DNA of 64,000 nucleotides from VRUE01 sp963720805 (GCA_963720805.1 CAVRGT010000011.1:62001-126000); one strand, 5' to 3'; shown: positions 32,782 through 41,704, counted from the stretch's first letter. Program-made: numbers and translations. The notes: a model not told the origin generated them from the sequence alone.

Positions 32782-34047
32782 TCAGCGGTAGCCCTCGAGG
32801 GCATAGGCATTGAGGAACTGCCGACGCCAGAAGTAAGTGCGCTCAACCTCGCTCAGCCGCGCCTGCTCACAGACCTCCGGCCACTCCGCCTCGATCGTCT
32901 CGATCTGGCGGTCGATGATCTGGCGAGCCTCGGCCTCGTTGAGGAGATAGGTAGGCGCCGCCTCGACGCAGCCGCTCAGCTGGCTCAGCCTGAACCCGTC
33001 GGGCGAAATCATCATCCCCTGCGAGGCGACCCCGCCACTGCGCGGCTGCGGGCAGATGTCATAGGCGGGCGTCAGCACCAGCGCCTCGCCGTCCCAGAAG
33101 GCGGCGTGGTTGCGGGCGTGGTCGTCGGTGTTGCCAACGAGGATGTTGAAGACGATCCGGCCGAAGAGCTCACGCAACGTCGCCCGCGGCTCGCGGAAGC
33201 GTTCGCGCACGATCTGAGCGAGATCGGCGTAGCTGGCGTAGCGCGCCGCCATCTCATCGAGCTCGAGCATGGTCAGGGCCGAGACGATCGCCCGGCGGGT
33301 CTCCCCATCCGCTCCGCCGACGCGGTCGAAGCGCTCAACCAAGAGCACGTCTTTGCCCAGCGAGCTGGTCAGCTCAACGGCGGCGACATCGAGGCCGACG
33401 CGAGCAGCCAGCCGCATCGCGACGAACTCTCCCTTGACCAGGGAGTAGGTATCGGTCGTCGAGGAGAACTTGGCGATCAGCCTCCGCCCCCGATCGGCGA
33501 TCAACGCCTTCGGGCGGGCGCCGCCGACGGAACTTCCGTGGAGCAGGGCTCGATCCAGGCCTGCCGAGAGGGGTTTCTTTTCGTCGACCAAGCGCGCGGC
33601 CTCCTGCAGTTCCTCCAGGGAGGCTTCGTCTTTTCCCCGCGCGAGATAGTCCGCGGGGGACAGTTGGAAGTCGAGTGCTCCGATCCGATCGGAGCTGGAT
33701 TCGAGCATGTAGGTCAGCGGGCCGAAGACCGCCGAATCCGCCGGATCGGCCCCGGCGCCGAGCAGACGATTCATCACCACGCGTTGCCCCCAGGCATCGG
33801 GCATCCCATCGTTGATGCAGCCGGCCAGCGTCAACGTGTCCAGTGGGGCGATCAAGCCCGGCCGCAGCGGCAGCTCCGGCAGGTAGAGCGGGATCGCGGT
33901 GGCGCGCTCGAGGTAGCTCTGCCCGTAGTTGAAGTTGACCAGATCGCCGGTGACGTGGACTCGGCCCGCGACGACTGGCTCCGTCGTCCCCGGCAACCAG
34001 GTCCAGACATAGGCCTCGTCCGGATCCGGCCCGAGCTCAGAACTCAT
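32782..34047 (-). CDS. hipA: HipA-family serine/threonine kinase toxin
   Basis: 421 aa. The N-terminal subdomain (about 1-110) includes LIAPLDTLTLAGCINDGMPDAWG. The kinase part has the P-loop GSSVGGARPKAL (171-182, including the autophosphorylated Ser of the family), Lys in RLIAKFSS, catalytic Asp309 in NTDDHARNH and Mg-binding Asp330 in PAYDICP. HipA toxins inactivate targets such as glutamyl-tRNA synthetase by phosphorylation and promote persistence. It overlaps the HipB-like gene by 11 nt. Confidence 0.92.
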   Translation of the reverse strand: MSSELGPDPDEAYVWTWLPGTTEPVVAGRVHVTGDLVNFNYGQSYLERATAIPLYLPELPLRPGLIAPLDTLTLAGCINDGMPDAWGQRVVMNRLLGAGADPADSAVFGPLTYMLESSSDRIGALDFQLSPADYLARGKDEASLEELQEAARLVDEKKPLSAGLDRALLHGSSVGGARPKALIADRGRRLIAKFSSTTDTYSLVKGEFVAMRLAARVGLDVAAVELTSSLGKDVLLVERFDRVGGADGETRRAIVSALTMLELDEMAARYASYADLAQIVRERFREPRATLRELFGRIVFNILVGNTDDHARNHAAFWDGEALVLTPAYDICPQPRSGGVASQGMMISPDGFRLSQLSGCVEAAPTYLLNEAEARQIIDRQIETIEAEWPEVCEQARLSEVERTYFWRRQFLNAYALEGYR

Positions 34048-34369
34048 CCTTCAGATCCTCCTTACGAGGCCGCACCCGCTCTGTCAGCAACGTACTGCGG
34101 GCCCGGGTGCGGTCGAGGTCGAGGGCCAGTCGCGAGCGATCAGCGTGAAACAGGGGGACGCCGACCAGCGCCGCGGTCTCGAAGACCGTGCCAAGACGAA
34201 CGCTCAGATCGCCCCGCTCGATCTTGATCAGAGTGCCCGGTGTGATTCCCGCCCGCTCGGCGAGCTCACGCTGGGACCAGCGGCGACCGCGACGGGCGGC
34301 GCGAATTTGCTCCCCGAGCAGCTCCGCAGCCTCGGTCGCGTAGGGGGAATACGCTCTTGCCCTCTTCAT
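34037..34369 (-). CDS. hipB: HipB-like HTH antitoxin
   Basis: 110 aa from ATG at 34369. An XRE-type helix-turn-helix spans residues ~20-75 (LLGEQIRAARRGRRWSQREL, GITPGTLIKIERGDLSVRLG), followed by a basic tail. It precedes hipA with an 11-nt overlap; HipB neutralises HipA and represses the operon. The region just upstream (34370-34432) is strikingly AT-rich and contains AT-rich dyads around TTCGAA, likely the promoter/operator. Confidence 0.88.
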   Translation of the reverse strand: MKRARAYSPYATEAAELLGEQIRAARRGRRWSQRELAERAGITPGTLIKIERGDLSVRLGTVFETAALVGVPLFHADRSRLALDLDRTRARSTLLTERVRPRKEDLKDEF

Positions 34370-34432
34370 GTTCTTCAATATAACAAATTTTAGAGCTATT
34401 AGCTTCGATATTTCGAATATATAGATGGTTGG
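34370..34432. promoter_or_regulatory. AT-rich hipBA promoter/operator region
   Basis: The base composition drops sharply from the surrounding GC-rich DNA. Dyads include AGCTATTAGCT-like and ATATTTCGAATAT-like segments. It lies directly upstream of hipB on the minus strand and about 50-110 bp upstream of the DtxR gene on the plus strand. A probable hipBA operator; exact boxes are not defined. Confidence 0.4.
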
Positions 34433-34480
34433 GCTGGCACAATAGGGGGCCTTATTCGGTGGATAGCTAGTATCGGGCCA

Positions 34481-35188
34481 ATGGAGCAGGCAACAGTCGC
34501 CGAGCAGGAGTACCTGGAGATCATGTTCTGGCTCGAGGAGGCCGGGCTGCCGATGACGGGCGCCAACATCGCCCGCGCGATGCAGCTCTCGCCGCCGACC
34601 GTGCACGAGATGATCGGCCGGCTCAGCGACGACGGCTACGTCGCGCGCAAGCCCGACAAGTCGCTCGAATTCACCGCGTCGGGCCGCGAGCACGCCAGTC
34701 ACATCGTCCGCCGCCACCGCATGATCGAGCGCTTCCTCACCGACGTGCTGGGCATTCCCTGGGACGAGGTGCACGAGGAGGCCGAGCGGATCGAGCACGC
34801 GATGTCGCCGGTGCTGGAGGAGCGCATGCGCGCCGCGATCGGCGACGCCACCACCTGCCCCCACGGCCACCCGATCGTCGAGGGCGCCCGCGAGCAGGGC
34901 GCCCTGCTCTCCGACGTCGAGCCCGGCGCCAAGGTCCACGTCCTGCGCTTCGAGAACGAGGCCGAGGAGCTGCTCCACTACCTCAAGGACGCGGGCCTGT
35001 ACCCCGGCCTGGAGGGCAGCGTGCAGAGCTCCGGCGAGGAGGGCGTCACGATTGCCTCCGCCGAGGGCACGCACCAGGTCTCACGCAGCGTCGCCGAGAC
35101 CGTCTCGGTCCGCGCCGACCCGGCGCCGCCGCCGCGGGCGACGATCCCCGAGCAGCTCGTGCTGTCTTCTGACCGTTACGGCCGCTAG
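34481..35188 (+). CDS. DtxR/IdeR/MntR-family metal-dependent repressor
   Basis: 235 aa. Winged helix at residues ~6-65 (EYLEIMFWLEEAGLPMTGANIARAMQLSPPTVHEMIGRL), dimerisation/metal-binding domain at ~70-140 (ASHIVRRHRMIERFLTDVLGIPWDEVHEEAERIEHAMS, CPHGHPI) and a C-terminal SH3/FeoA-like domain. These proteins bind Fe(II) or Mn(II) and repress metal uptake genes; three-domain forms like this are typical of IdeR. The ion cannot be fixed here. The nearby ferritin-like genes are a possible but unproven link to iron. Confidence 0.9.
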   Translation: MEQATVAEQEYLEIMFWLEEAGLPMTGANIARAMQLSPPTVHEMIGRLSDDGYVARKPDKSLEFTASGREHASHIVRRHRMIERFLTDVLGIPWDEVHEEAERIEHAMSPVLEERMRAAIGDATTCPHGHPIVEGAREQGALLSDVEPGAKVHVLRFENEAEELLHYLKDAGLYPGLEGSVQSSGEEGVTIASAEGTHQVSRSVAETVSVRADPAPPPRATIPEQLVLSSDRYGR

Positions 35189-35205
35189 GCCGAGCGCCGC
35201 CCCAC

Positions 35206-35904
35206 CTACTGCGGAATCGACACGCTGACGATCGGCGGCGAGGTCGGCTGCACGCTGCCGCCACGCGGCTCCGCGGTGACCATCACGGTGTTGACGCCTT
35301 CCATGTCGTCGATCGTGGCCGAGGCGGTGCCGTCCTGATTGGGCACGAAGAGGGTTTTTGCCGAGACCACCTGTTTGCCGCGCTGGACCCAGGCCTGCAG
35401 GACCTTGTCGGGCGGCAGTTGGTGGAGGTTGGTCAGATGCAGCGTGCCGGAGCTTCCCTCCCGCACCACCTGGGCGATGACACCCGGCGAGTGGCCTTCG
35501 ACCACCGTGGTCGTCTTGGCGCCACCCTCGTTCGAGCCACCACCCGTCCCGATCGCGTAGGCCCCAATCCCCGCCACTACGAGCACCAGGGCGACCAAGC
35601 CCGCGACCGGGCGCAGGCTCCAGCCAGCGATGCGCCAGCGGCGCGCGCGGCGCGGCGCGGCGGCCCCCTCGGCCTCGGAGCGAACCTGCTCCATCAGCCT
35701 CCCGCGCAACTCGCGCGGCGGCTCGACCCGCTGCACCGACTCGGGCAGCAGCTGCACCGCCGGGCGCAGCCACTCGAGCTCGGTCCGGCACTCCTCGCAG
35801 CCGGCCAGGTGGCGTTCCAGCCCGGCCGCCTCGCCGGGCTCCAGCGCGCCCAGCAGGAAGGCCGCCAGCTCGTCGCGATGGCGCTCGTGTCCGTTCTCGC
35901 TCAT
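35206..35904 (-). CDS. Anti-sigma factor, RskA-like (zinc-finger plus exported domain)
   Basis: 232 aa. The N-terminal zinc-binding anti-sigma domain has HRDELAAFLLGALEP and HLAGCEECRTELE (H-x3-C-x2-C). One transmembrane helix lies at ~98-117 (VAGLVALVLVVAGIGAYAI). The C-terminal RskA domain outside the membrane includes LHQLPPDKVLQAWVQ and VMVTAEPRGGS. It holds the ECF sigma factor encoded just upstream (4-nt overlap), released by proteolysis in known systems. Confidence 0.92.
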   Translation of the reverse strand: MSENGHERHRDELAAFLLGALEPGEAAGLERHLAGCEECRTELEWLRPAVQLLPESVQRVEPPRELRGRLMEQVRSEAEGAAAPRRARRWRIAGWSLRPVAGLVALVLVVAGIGAYAIGTGGGSNEGGAKTTTVVEGHSPGVIAQVVREGSSGTLHLTNLHQLPPDKVLQAWVQRGKQVVSAKTLFVPNQDGTASATIDDMEGVNTVMVTAEPRGGSVQPTSPPIVSVSIPQ

Positions 35905-36476
35905 GTCAGCCCCTCCGCCAGCTCGCCACGAATCTTCTCCAATCCAAGTCGCATCCTCCCCTTGACCGTGCCCAGCGGCACCCCCAGCATGCCGGCGATC
36001 TCCGAGTGGCTGAAGCCGCCGAAGTAGGCCAGCTGGATTACCTTCGACTGCTCGCCGGGCAGCTCGCCGAGCGCCCCGCGCACCTCCTGCGCCGTCTCCC
36101 GCCGCAACGCCTCGGAATCGGTCAGCTCCCCGGACGGCCGCTGCTCGAGGATCGAGTCGTCGTCGAAGTTGAGCTTGGGCGCGCGGCCGGCCTTGCTGCG
36201 CAGGAAGTCGATCGCCCGGTTGCGGACGATGCCGAGCATCCAGGTCCGCACGCTGCCGCGCGCCGCGTCGTAGCGGGCGCCGCTGCGCCAGATCGAGATG
36301 AAGGCCTCCTGGGTCACGTCTTCAGCCGCCCCCCGCTCGCCCACGATCCTGTAGGCGAGCGAGTAGGCGACGCCGCCGTGGCGGTCGTAGAAGACCTCGA
36401 AGGCGCTCGGGTTCTTCGCCCCGATCAGCGGCATCAGCTCCTCATCAGCAAGGCGCTCTGCTTTGCTCGCGCGCAT
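35901..36476 (-). CDS. ECF RNA polymerase sigma factor (SigK-like)
   Basis: 191 aa. Region 2 is at ~20-95 (SAFEVFYDRHGGVAYSLAYRIVG, DVTQEAFISIW, RTWMLGIVRNRAIDFLR) and region 4 at ~130-185 (LPGEQSKVIQLAYFGGFSHSEIAGMLGVPLGTVK). It is the typical partner of an RskA-type anti-sigma, encoded next with a 4-nt overlap. Upstream on the same strand are two ferritin-like genes, 37 bp away, which are likely members of its regulon or operon. Confidence 0.92.
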   Translation of the reverse strand: MRASKAERLADEELMPLIGAKNPSAFEVFYDRHGGVAYSLAYRIVGERGAAEDVTQEAFISIWRSGARYDAARGSVRTWMLGIVRNRAIDFLRSKAGRAPKLNFDDDSILEQRPSGELTDSEALRRETAQEVRGALGELPGEQSKVIQLAYFGGFSHSEIAGMLGVPLGTVKGRMRLGLEKIRGELAEGLT

Positions 36477-36513
36477 CTTCGACTTCTCCTGGGACCGTTT
36501 CGGCGGGATTGCG

Positions 36514-37152
36514 CTAGGCGATGAAGGGTTCGACCGCCTTCAGCACCTTAGCTTCGGGCAGAGCCGGGTCGAACGCCACGGGTGCCGGTTCTTCTGAGTT
36601 CTGCAGCCGGATCGCGGCCGCGTGACGGGCCTCGACCTGGACGATCGAGCCGGCCGCTTCCAACACTTCCTTGGCCTTGATCTGCGGCGCGGCGCCGTTG
36701 TAGGCGCTCACTCCGGTGTCCTCGAACGTCTGGGCCAACTTGAGGAAGCCGGAGGTGCCGCTGTAGGGGAAGTCGAATTTCGGCTCCGCCACCGGCTTGC
36801 CGCCGAGCTTCTTGATCGTTTCGGTCAGCGCCCCGACGTGTTCTTCCTCGTCGCGCCCGACCAGTTCGATCAGGCTCTTGAGGTCGCCGCTCGCCTTGGC
36901 CCGGGTCTTCGCTTCCTTGTAGAAGGCCGACTCGAGGTACTCGAGCGTGAGGGCGAAATTGAGGATGCCGACGTCGCCGCTTTCGGCCATCGCCAGCGCC
37001 CGGCCGACGAAGGGGCCAACCGCGAGCGCACCGTAGACGGCACCGGCCGCCAGCGCTCCCTTGAGGATCACCTCGCTGCGGGAGATGTCTTCGCTGTCGG
37101 TGTCGATATGCACACCGGCGAGCTCGGGCTGGGCCATGGTCTGGTCGCTCAT
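36514..37152 (-). CDS. Ferritin-like domain protein (Ferritin_2 type)
   Basis: 212 aa, with AGGAG before the ATG. An N-terminal hydrophobic stretch (ILKGALAAGAVYGALAVGPFVG, ~29-50) may direct export or anchor it. The four-helix ferritin-like domain has GDVGILNFALTLEYLESAFY, VGRDEEEHVGALTETI and VQVEARHAAAI, giving the Glu and ExxH / ExxxH carboxylate ligands of a di-metal site. It is homologous to the next gene upstream. Role in oxidative or metal stress is inferred from the fold and the sigma/anti-sigma neighbours. Confidence 0.85.
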   Translation of the reverse strand: MSDQTMAQPELAGVHIDTDSEDISRSEVILKGALAAGAVYGALAVGPFVGRALAMAESGDVGILNFALTLEYLESAFYKEAKTRAKASGDLKSLIELVGRDEEEHVGALTETIKKLGGKPVAEPKFDFPYSGTSGFLKLAQTFEDTGVSAYNGAAPQIKAKEVLEAAGSIVQVEARHAAAIRLQNSEEPAPVAFDPALPEAKVLKAVEPFIA

Positions 37153-37180
37153 CTGATTCTCCTTTCGCGCTTTCGCCGGG

Positions 37181-37849
37181 TCAACCGACGATGAATGGTT
37201 CGACCGACTTGAGGACTTCGTCCGCGTCGGCGGGTTTGGCGAACGCCCCGTCAGGGGTGATCGATTCGCCCAGCAGGGTGTTGAGCGCCGCCGCGTGGCG
37301 ACCCTCGACGCTGTGGATCGAGAGCGCCGCGGCGAGCACCGAGGCCCCCTTGATGTTGGGCGCCTGGCCGAGGTAGGCGGCGGCGCCGAGGTTCTCCACC
37401 GTCGCCGCCAGTTCGAGCACGGACTTGGCGTTCTTGAGGGGGAATTCGGTCTTCGGCTTGGGAGCGGGTGTGCCGCCCATCTGCTTGACGAAGCCGGTCA
37501 GCGCGGTGACGTGTTCGGCCTCCTCGCTGCCGAACTTGCGGATCGTCGCCAGGTCGGAGCCCTTGAAGAGCCCGCTCTTGACCACGTCTTCGTAGAAGGC
37601 GGTCTCGAGGTACTCGAGCGTCAGCGCGTAGTTGAGAATGCCGACGTCGCCCTTGCCGAACTGCTCGGTGCCGGTCTTGCCGGCGCCGTTGCTTTCCAGC
37701 GCCGTCGTCGTGCTACTGCTGTCGCTGCCGCAAGCGGCGAGAAATGCCGCCAACGCGGTCGAGCCGCCGGTGACGGCGAGCAGCTTGCGTCGCGACACCG
37801 GGTCGCTCGTGACGCGCTCCAGCGCACTCGGTTTGTTAGCCACAGCCAT
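37181..37849 (-). CDS. Ferritin-like domain lipoprotein, Tat/lipobox signal
   Basis: 222 aa; AGGAGG precedes the ATG. The N-terminus has a Tat-like SRRKLLAVTGGS and a lipobox LAAFLAAC, so the mature protein should be lipid-anchored outside the cell. The ferritin-like core repeats the pattern of its neighbour: GDVGILNYALTLEYLETAFY, GSEEAEHVTALTGFV and HSVEGRHAAAL. First gene of the array ferritin-ferritin-sigma-anti-sigma. The shared C-terminal VLKSVEPFI shows that the pair arose by duplication. Confidence 0.87.
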   Translation of the reverse strand: MAVANKPSALERVTSDPVSRRKLLAVTGGSTALAAFLAACGSDSSSTTTALESNGAGKTGTEQFGKGDVGILNYALTLEYLETAFYEDVVKSGLFKGSDLATIRKFGSEEAEHVTALTGFVKQMGGTPAPKPKTEFPLKNAKSVLELAATVENLGAAAYLGQAPNIKGASVLAAALSIHSVEGRHAAALNTLLGESITPDGAFAKPADADEVLKSVEPFIVG

Positions 37850-37960
37850 GCTTCCTCCTAGGTCGCGAGTGGGTCGTTAACCCCACCTACGGGGAGTGGG
37901 CGCAGCTGGATCAGCCGACGCTGACGGCGGATGAACCGATCGTTGCTGGAGAGCGCCTGT

Positions 37961-39064
37961 TCAGGCGGGCGAGCCGGCGCGGATGCGGTCCAGCGCGCGG
38001 GCGATGCGGCCGACGCCCTCGCCGATCCGCTCGGGCGGCACGCTGGCGAAAGAGAGGCGCAGGCTGTTGGTGCCGCCCTCGATCATGAAGTCGGGGCCGG
38101 CGACGAAGGCGACGCCCTCGCTCTTGGCCTCGGCCAGTAGGGCGCTGGTGTCGGTGCCCTCGGCGAGGTCGAGCCAGAGGAAGTAGCCGCCGCCGGGGAC
38201 GACGAACTCGGCCTCGGGGATCTGCTCACCCAATGCCTCGACCAGGGCGTCGCGCCGCGCCTGCAATGCGCCCTTGACGAACTCGATGTTGCGATCGAGC
38301 CCGCCCGAGCGGCAGAGCTGCAGCACCACTGCCTCGGCCAGCATGTTTGGGGAGATGTAGGTCTCGTTGGCCCGCTTGGCGAGCTTGGCGATCTCCGCCG
38401 CGGGGCCGGCGAGGTAGCCGACCCGCACGCCCGGGCTGACCGTCTTTGAGAAGGAGGAGGCGTGGACGACCTTTTCCGCCTTGTCGATCGCCAGCATCGT
38501 CTCCAGCCCCTCGCCCTCGAAGGGCAGCTCGCGGTAGGGGTCGTCCTCGAAGATCCAGAAGTCGTGCTCGGCGGCTAGCTGCACCAGCCGCACCCGCTTC
38601 TCGGCAGAGAGCGTGCAACCGGCCGGGTTGTGGAAGTTGGGAATGATGTGGGCGAGCTTGATCGGCCCGGCAGCGAGCGCCGCCTCGAATGCCGCCATGT
38701 CGAGCCCGTCGTCCTCGAGCGGGACGGCCACCAGCTCGACCCCGAGCCGCTGCAGCATCAGCAGCGTGCGGTCATAGGTCGGCTGCTCGACCACGACCCG
38801 GTCGCCCGGCTCGAGCAGGTGCTCGAAGAGCATCCAGCCGGCCTCCAGCGAGCCGTTGGCGACCATCACCTGGCCGTTGTCGAGCCCCCCGTGGCGCTGC
38901 GCGACCCACTCGCAAAGCCCCGGATGCCCGATCCCGGTGCCGTAGGAGAGGGCCTTTTCCCAGTCCTCGGCAAGCGCCACAGAGGCCGCGTCCCGCACCG
39001 CGTCGCGCGGCAGGATGTCGGCGCTCGGCGCCCCTCTCGCAAACGAAATCGTCTCGCCGGCCAT
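37961..39064 (-). CDS. PLP-dependent aminotransferase class I/II (2-aminoadipate/KAT type)
   Basis: 367 aa. Fold-type I features: LSYGTGIGHPGLCEWVA, NGSLEAGWML, EQPTYDRTLLML, IIPNFHNPAGCTLSAEKR, FEDDPYRELPFEG and the PLP Lys in ASSFSKTVSPGVRVGYLAG. It resembles the catalytic part of MocR regulators and LysN-type aminotransferases but has no DNA-binding domain. The substrate is an amino acid, probably aromatic, lysine-derived or branched, and cannot be specified. It lies downstream of palindromic element A2. Confidence 0.88.
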   Translation of the reverse strand: MAGETISFARGAPSADILPRDAVRDAASVALAEDWEKALSYGTGIGHPGLCEWVAQRHGGLDNGQVMVANGSLEAGWMLFEHLLEPGDRVVVEQPTYDRTLLMLQRLGVELVAVPLEDDGLDMAAFEAALAAGPIKLAHIIPNFHNPAGCTLSAEKRVRLVQLAAEHDFWIFEDDPYRELPFEGEGLETMLAIDKAEKVVHASSFSKTVSPGVRVGYLAGPAAEIAKLAKRANETYISPNMLAEAVVLQLCRSGGLDRNIEFVKGALQARRDALVEALGEQIPEAEFVVPGGGYFLWLDLAEGTDTSALLAEAKSEGVAFVAGPDFMIEGGTNSLRLSFASVPPERIGEGVGRIARALDRIRAGSPA

Positions 39065-39117
39065 GTGAAGGCGAGCCTAGCAACGCACCGCCATCTCCGA
39101 CGACGAGCCCCCCAAGT

Positions 39118-39170
39118 CCGTACCGGTGCGCCTTATGCACCTCCGGCGTGCATAAGGCGCACCGGTACGG
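39118..39170. repeat. Palindromic element, family A copy 2 (23-bp perfect arms)
   Basis: Positions 39118-39140 and 39148-39170 are perfectly complementary over 23 bp around the loop CTCCGGC. Core CCGGTGCGCCTTATGCAC / GTGCATAAGGCGCACCGG. Located between the M48 protease end and the aminotransferase start, both on the minus strand. It is the best-preserved copy of the family. Confidence 0.85.
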
Positions 39171-39179
39171 CGGCGGCGC

Positions 39180-40397
39180 TCAGGGCCGGTGGGCACGTTC
39201 CCAGGCGTAGGTCATCTCGATCCGCTGCATGATCGTCGGGTGGCTGCCGTAGAGGAGCGCGGTCCAGGCGGGTGGATCGGGGGAGCCGTGGCTCGTCGTG
39301 CTGAGCCGGCGGAACATCGCGCGGGCGACCGCCGGTTCGTGGGTCGCTTCCATCGACGACCAGTCGGCTGAGGCCTCGGCCCGGCGGGTGACGAGGTTGA
39401 ACATCGGCGTCGCCAGCAGTTGCAGCGCGACCAGAACCAGCAGCGCGACGGGCACCGCCTCGGGGCGGGCCATGCCGCCGCGGCGGCGGGTGAAAAGCTC
39501 GACCAGACCCGCTGCCGGAATCAGGAAGAGCGCCAGCCAACCGGCCTGCTTGAGCGGATCGTCGTGCGCGACGTGGGCTATCTCGTGACCGAGCACCGCG
39601 CGGACCTCGGCCCGGCTGAAGTCGCCGTTCAGCAGCGTGTTCCAGAGGATCACGGTCCGGGTCGGGCCGAGGCCGGTCGCCTCGGCGTTGGGCGCGGTGG
39701 TGAAGCGATGGACGTCCTCGACGGCGAACCGGGTTCCCTGCACCCCCTCGACGCGCTCGAGCGCCTGGGCTTCGGCGAGCTGCGGGTTGCGCAGGTCCGA
39801 GGTGTCGGGAACCAGGTAGGGGCCGGCGAGGGTGAAGAGCAGCGCCAAGCCGACGAAGACCGGCACCGCGGCGACCCACCACCAGTGCCGCAGCGGCCCC
39901 GCCAGGCCCATCGCGATCGCCAGCCCCGCGGCAACGAAGAGAAAGGTGCCGCCAAGCCCGAGGAAGCTCTCGAGCGCCCATTCGAGGTAGCCCTGGTGGG
40001 AGACCCCGTGGTCGCGCTGCCACCACACCGCGGCCAGGCCAAAGGGGAGCTCGGCCAGCCAGACAACGGCGAAGCCGAGCATGCCGAGCAGCATCCCGGT
40101 GCCGATCCGGCCCGCCGCAGACTCGCGCATCAGCCGCACTCCGCGACGCGCGTAGACCGCGAGCACGACCAGCAGCGTCAGCGACGCGAGCAGGCCGTCG
40201 ATGACGAGGAAGCGTTCGTAGGAGGAGCTGCGCTCGAGGAACGAGTCGCTGAAGAAACGGTGTGGCGAGAAGGACGGTCCATGGGGCACCGAGGCGGTGG
40301 AGTGCCAGAGCGCGTAGGCCGCCCAGAGCCAGAGTCCGGCGCCCACCAGCAGGGCCAGCGTCGAGGGACGGGCGAGGCGGGAGGCCAGCCGCCTCAA
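39180..40397 (-). CDS. M48-family membrane metallopeptidase (Ste24/HtpX-like)
   Basis: 405 aa with about five N-terminal and two later transmembrane helices. The zinc site is VLGHEIAHVAHDD (His271, Glu272, His275), with Glu341 in RRAEASADW as third ligand. Upstream RTVILWNTLLNGD and the C-terminal YGSHPTIMQRIEM motif are typical of Ste24 CAAX-protease-like M48 enzymes. It cleaves membrane or misfolded proteins at the cytoplasmic membrane. It overlaps the DUF4389 gene by 4 nt. Confidence 0.9.
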   Translation of the reverse strand: MRRLASRLARPSTLALLVGAGLWLWAAYALWHSTASVPHGPSFSPHRFFSDSFLERSSSYERFLVIDGLLASLTLLVVLAVYARRGVRLMRESAAGRIGTGMLLGMLGFAVVWLAELPFGLAAVWWQRDHGVSHQGYLEWALESFLGLGGTFLFVAAGLAIAMGLAGPLRHWWWVAAVPVFVGLALLFTLAGPYLVPDTSDLRNPQLAEAQALERVEGVQGTRFAVEDVHRFTTAPNAEATGLGPTRTVILWNTLLNGDFSRAEVRAVLGHEIAHVAHDDPLKQAGWLALFLIPAAGLVELFTRRRGGMARPEAVPVALLVLVALQLLATPMFNLVTRRAEASADWSSMEATHEPAVARAMFRRLSTTSHGSPDPPAWTALLYGSHPTIMQRIEMTYAWERAHRP

Positions 40398-41674
40398 GCG
40401 CCTCGTGGCGGGACTGCGATGTTTGTTGGGTCGGCGGTCAGCGGCGGAGGCGCTACGTTGGGGCCGCTGTAGGGATAGGTGCCGCTGACCAGGAAGAGGT
40501 AGCCGTTGATCTGAGCCCCGTAGCGAAGGGCCAAGGCGCCGGCATTGCGCAAGCCGAGCGGCATCGCGCCGATGAACAACGAGGCGAACCAGCCGAGGAA
40601 GGCAACGGCGGCGAGGAGAGTCCCGTAAGCGGCGCCAAGCAGCAGTGCCGGCAACGCCAAGACGAGCCGAAAGGCCACCTGCCAGCGGTTCTGCTGAGCG
40701 CGTTCGGCGATTCGGAGTTCGATCGGATAGCTGCCGCGCTCGCCGGTAAAGCCCGGGAACGGGTTGCCGACCAGGTACACGAAGGCCCCCACGTGCAGCT
40801 GGTAGCGCATGTAGGAGGCAAGGAAGCGGTGTAGTCCCGCCGGTGAGGTGCCGGTGAAGAGGGTCGCGAACCAGTTGCCGATTGCGGCAAAGAAGGCGAC
40901 GATGCCCCAGAGTGCAAGCCAGATCAGATGCGGGATCGCGAGCAGCAGGCGGAAGAAGACAGTGAGCCGGTTGCGCCGCAAATCGTCGCTTGATTCGAGC
41001 CGGATTGGGTCATCCCGAGCGGGCAGCGGGCCGATCGCGGTGAGCGGATCGCTGGAGGGATAGCGATCGGTCAGCAGCGCCATGTAGGCCCAAGCCTGCG
41101 CCGCGTAGGACAGGCCGTAAGCGATCAGGTCACGCAGGCCACGCGGCATGCGCGCGCGGGCGAGGGCGAAGAACCAGCCGAGGAAGGCAGCGGCGACGAG
41201 CAGTCCGAGGCGGCCGGTTTCGGCTTCTGAGGGCCCACTGAAGCCGCCCCCGGTGCCGAAGAAGGCAGCCAGGAGGATGAGAGCGGGGACAGCGAGCACG
41301 AGGCGGAAGCCAACCTTCCAGCGGTTCTGCCGGACCGGCGGGTCGATCTCGACGTCGATCGGATACCCCGGCCTGCCGCCGAAGCCGGGCATGGGCTCGG
41401 CGGCCAGGTAGAGGTAGGCGTAGGTGTGAACGGCGAAACGGACGAAGCGAGCGAGGAACCCGTGCAGCGAGCGCGGCGAAATCCCCTGGAAGAGCGTGGC
41501 GAACCAGTTCGCGATGACGACAAAGAACGCGGCGATGCCCCAGAGCGTCAGCCAGAGGATGAACGGAATCGCGAACCAGAGGCGGAAGAAGACGCTGCCC
41601 CGCCCGCGCCGTAGATCGTCGGAGACGACAAGCCGCACCGGCCGCGTCTCGGCACCGTCAATCTCCAACTCCAT
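40394..41674 (-). CDS. DUF4389 membrane protein with two tandem repeats
   Basis: 426 aa built of two similar halves of ~200 aa. Each starts with a short DDLRRxRxxVFFRLxxAIP segment, then membrane helices with LWGIxAFFxxIxNWFATLFxGxSP, YPIxxxI and QNRWxVxFRLVLAxPAL. This is the DUF4389 family, of unknown function, common in actinobacteria. About ten transmembrane helices in total. It is translationally coupled to the M48 protease, suggesting a shared envelope role. Confidence 0.85.
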   Translation of the reverse strand: MELEIDGAETRPVRLVVSDDLRRGRGSVFFRLWFAIPFILWLTLWGIAAFFVVIANWFATLFQGISPRSLHGFLARFVRFAVHTYAYLYLAAEPMPGFGGRPGYPIDVEIDPPVRQNRWKVGFRLVLAVPALILLAAFFGTGGGFSGPSEAETGRLGLLVAAAFLGWFFALARARMPRGLRDLIAYGLSYAAQAWAYMALLTDRYPSSDPLTAIGPLPARDDPIRLESSDDLRRNRLTVFFRLLLAIPHLIWLALWGIVAFFAAIGNWFATLFTGTSPAGLHRFLASYMRYQLHVGAFVYLVGNPFPGFTGERGSYPIELRIAERAQQNRWQVAFRLVLALPALLLGAAYGTLLAAVAFLGWFASLFIGAMPLGLRNAGALALRYGAQINGYLFLVSGTYPYSGPNVAPPPLTADPTNIAVPPRGA

Positions 41675-41704
41675 GCCGGAGTTGGTAGCCGAAGCCCCGG
41701 ACGA

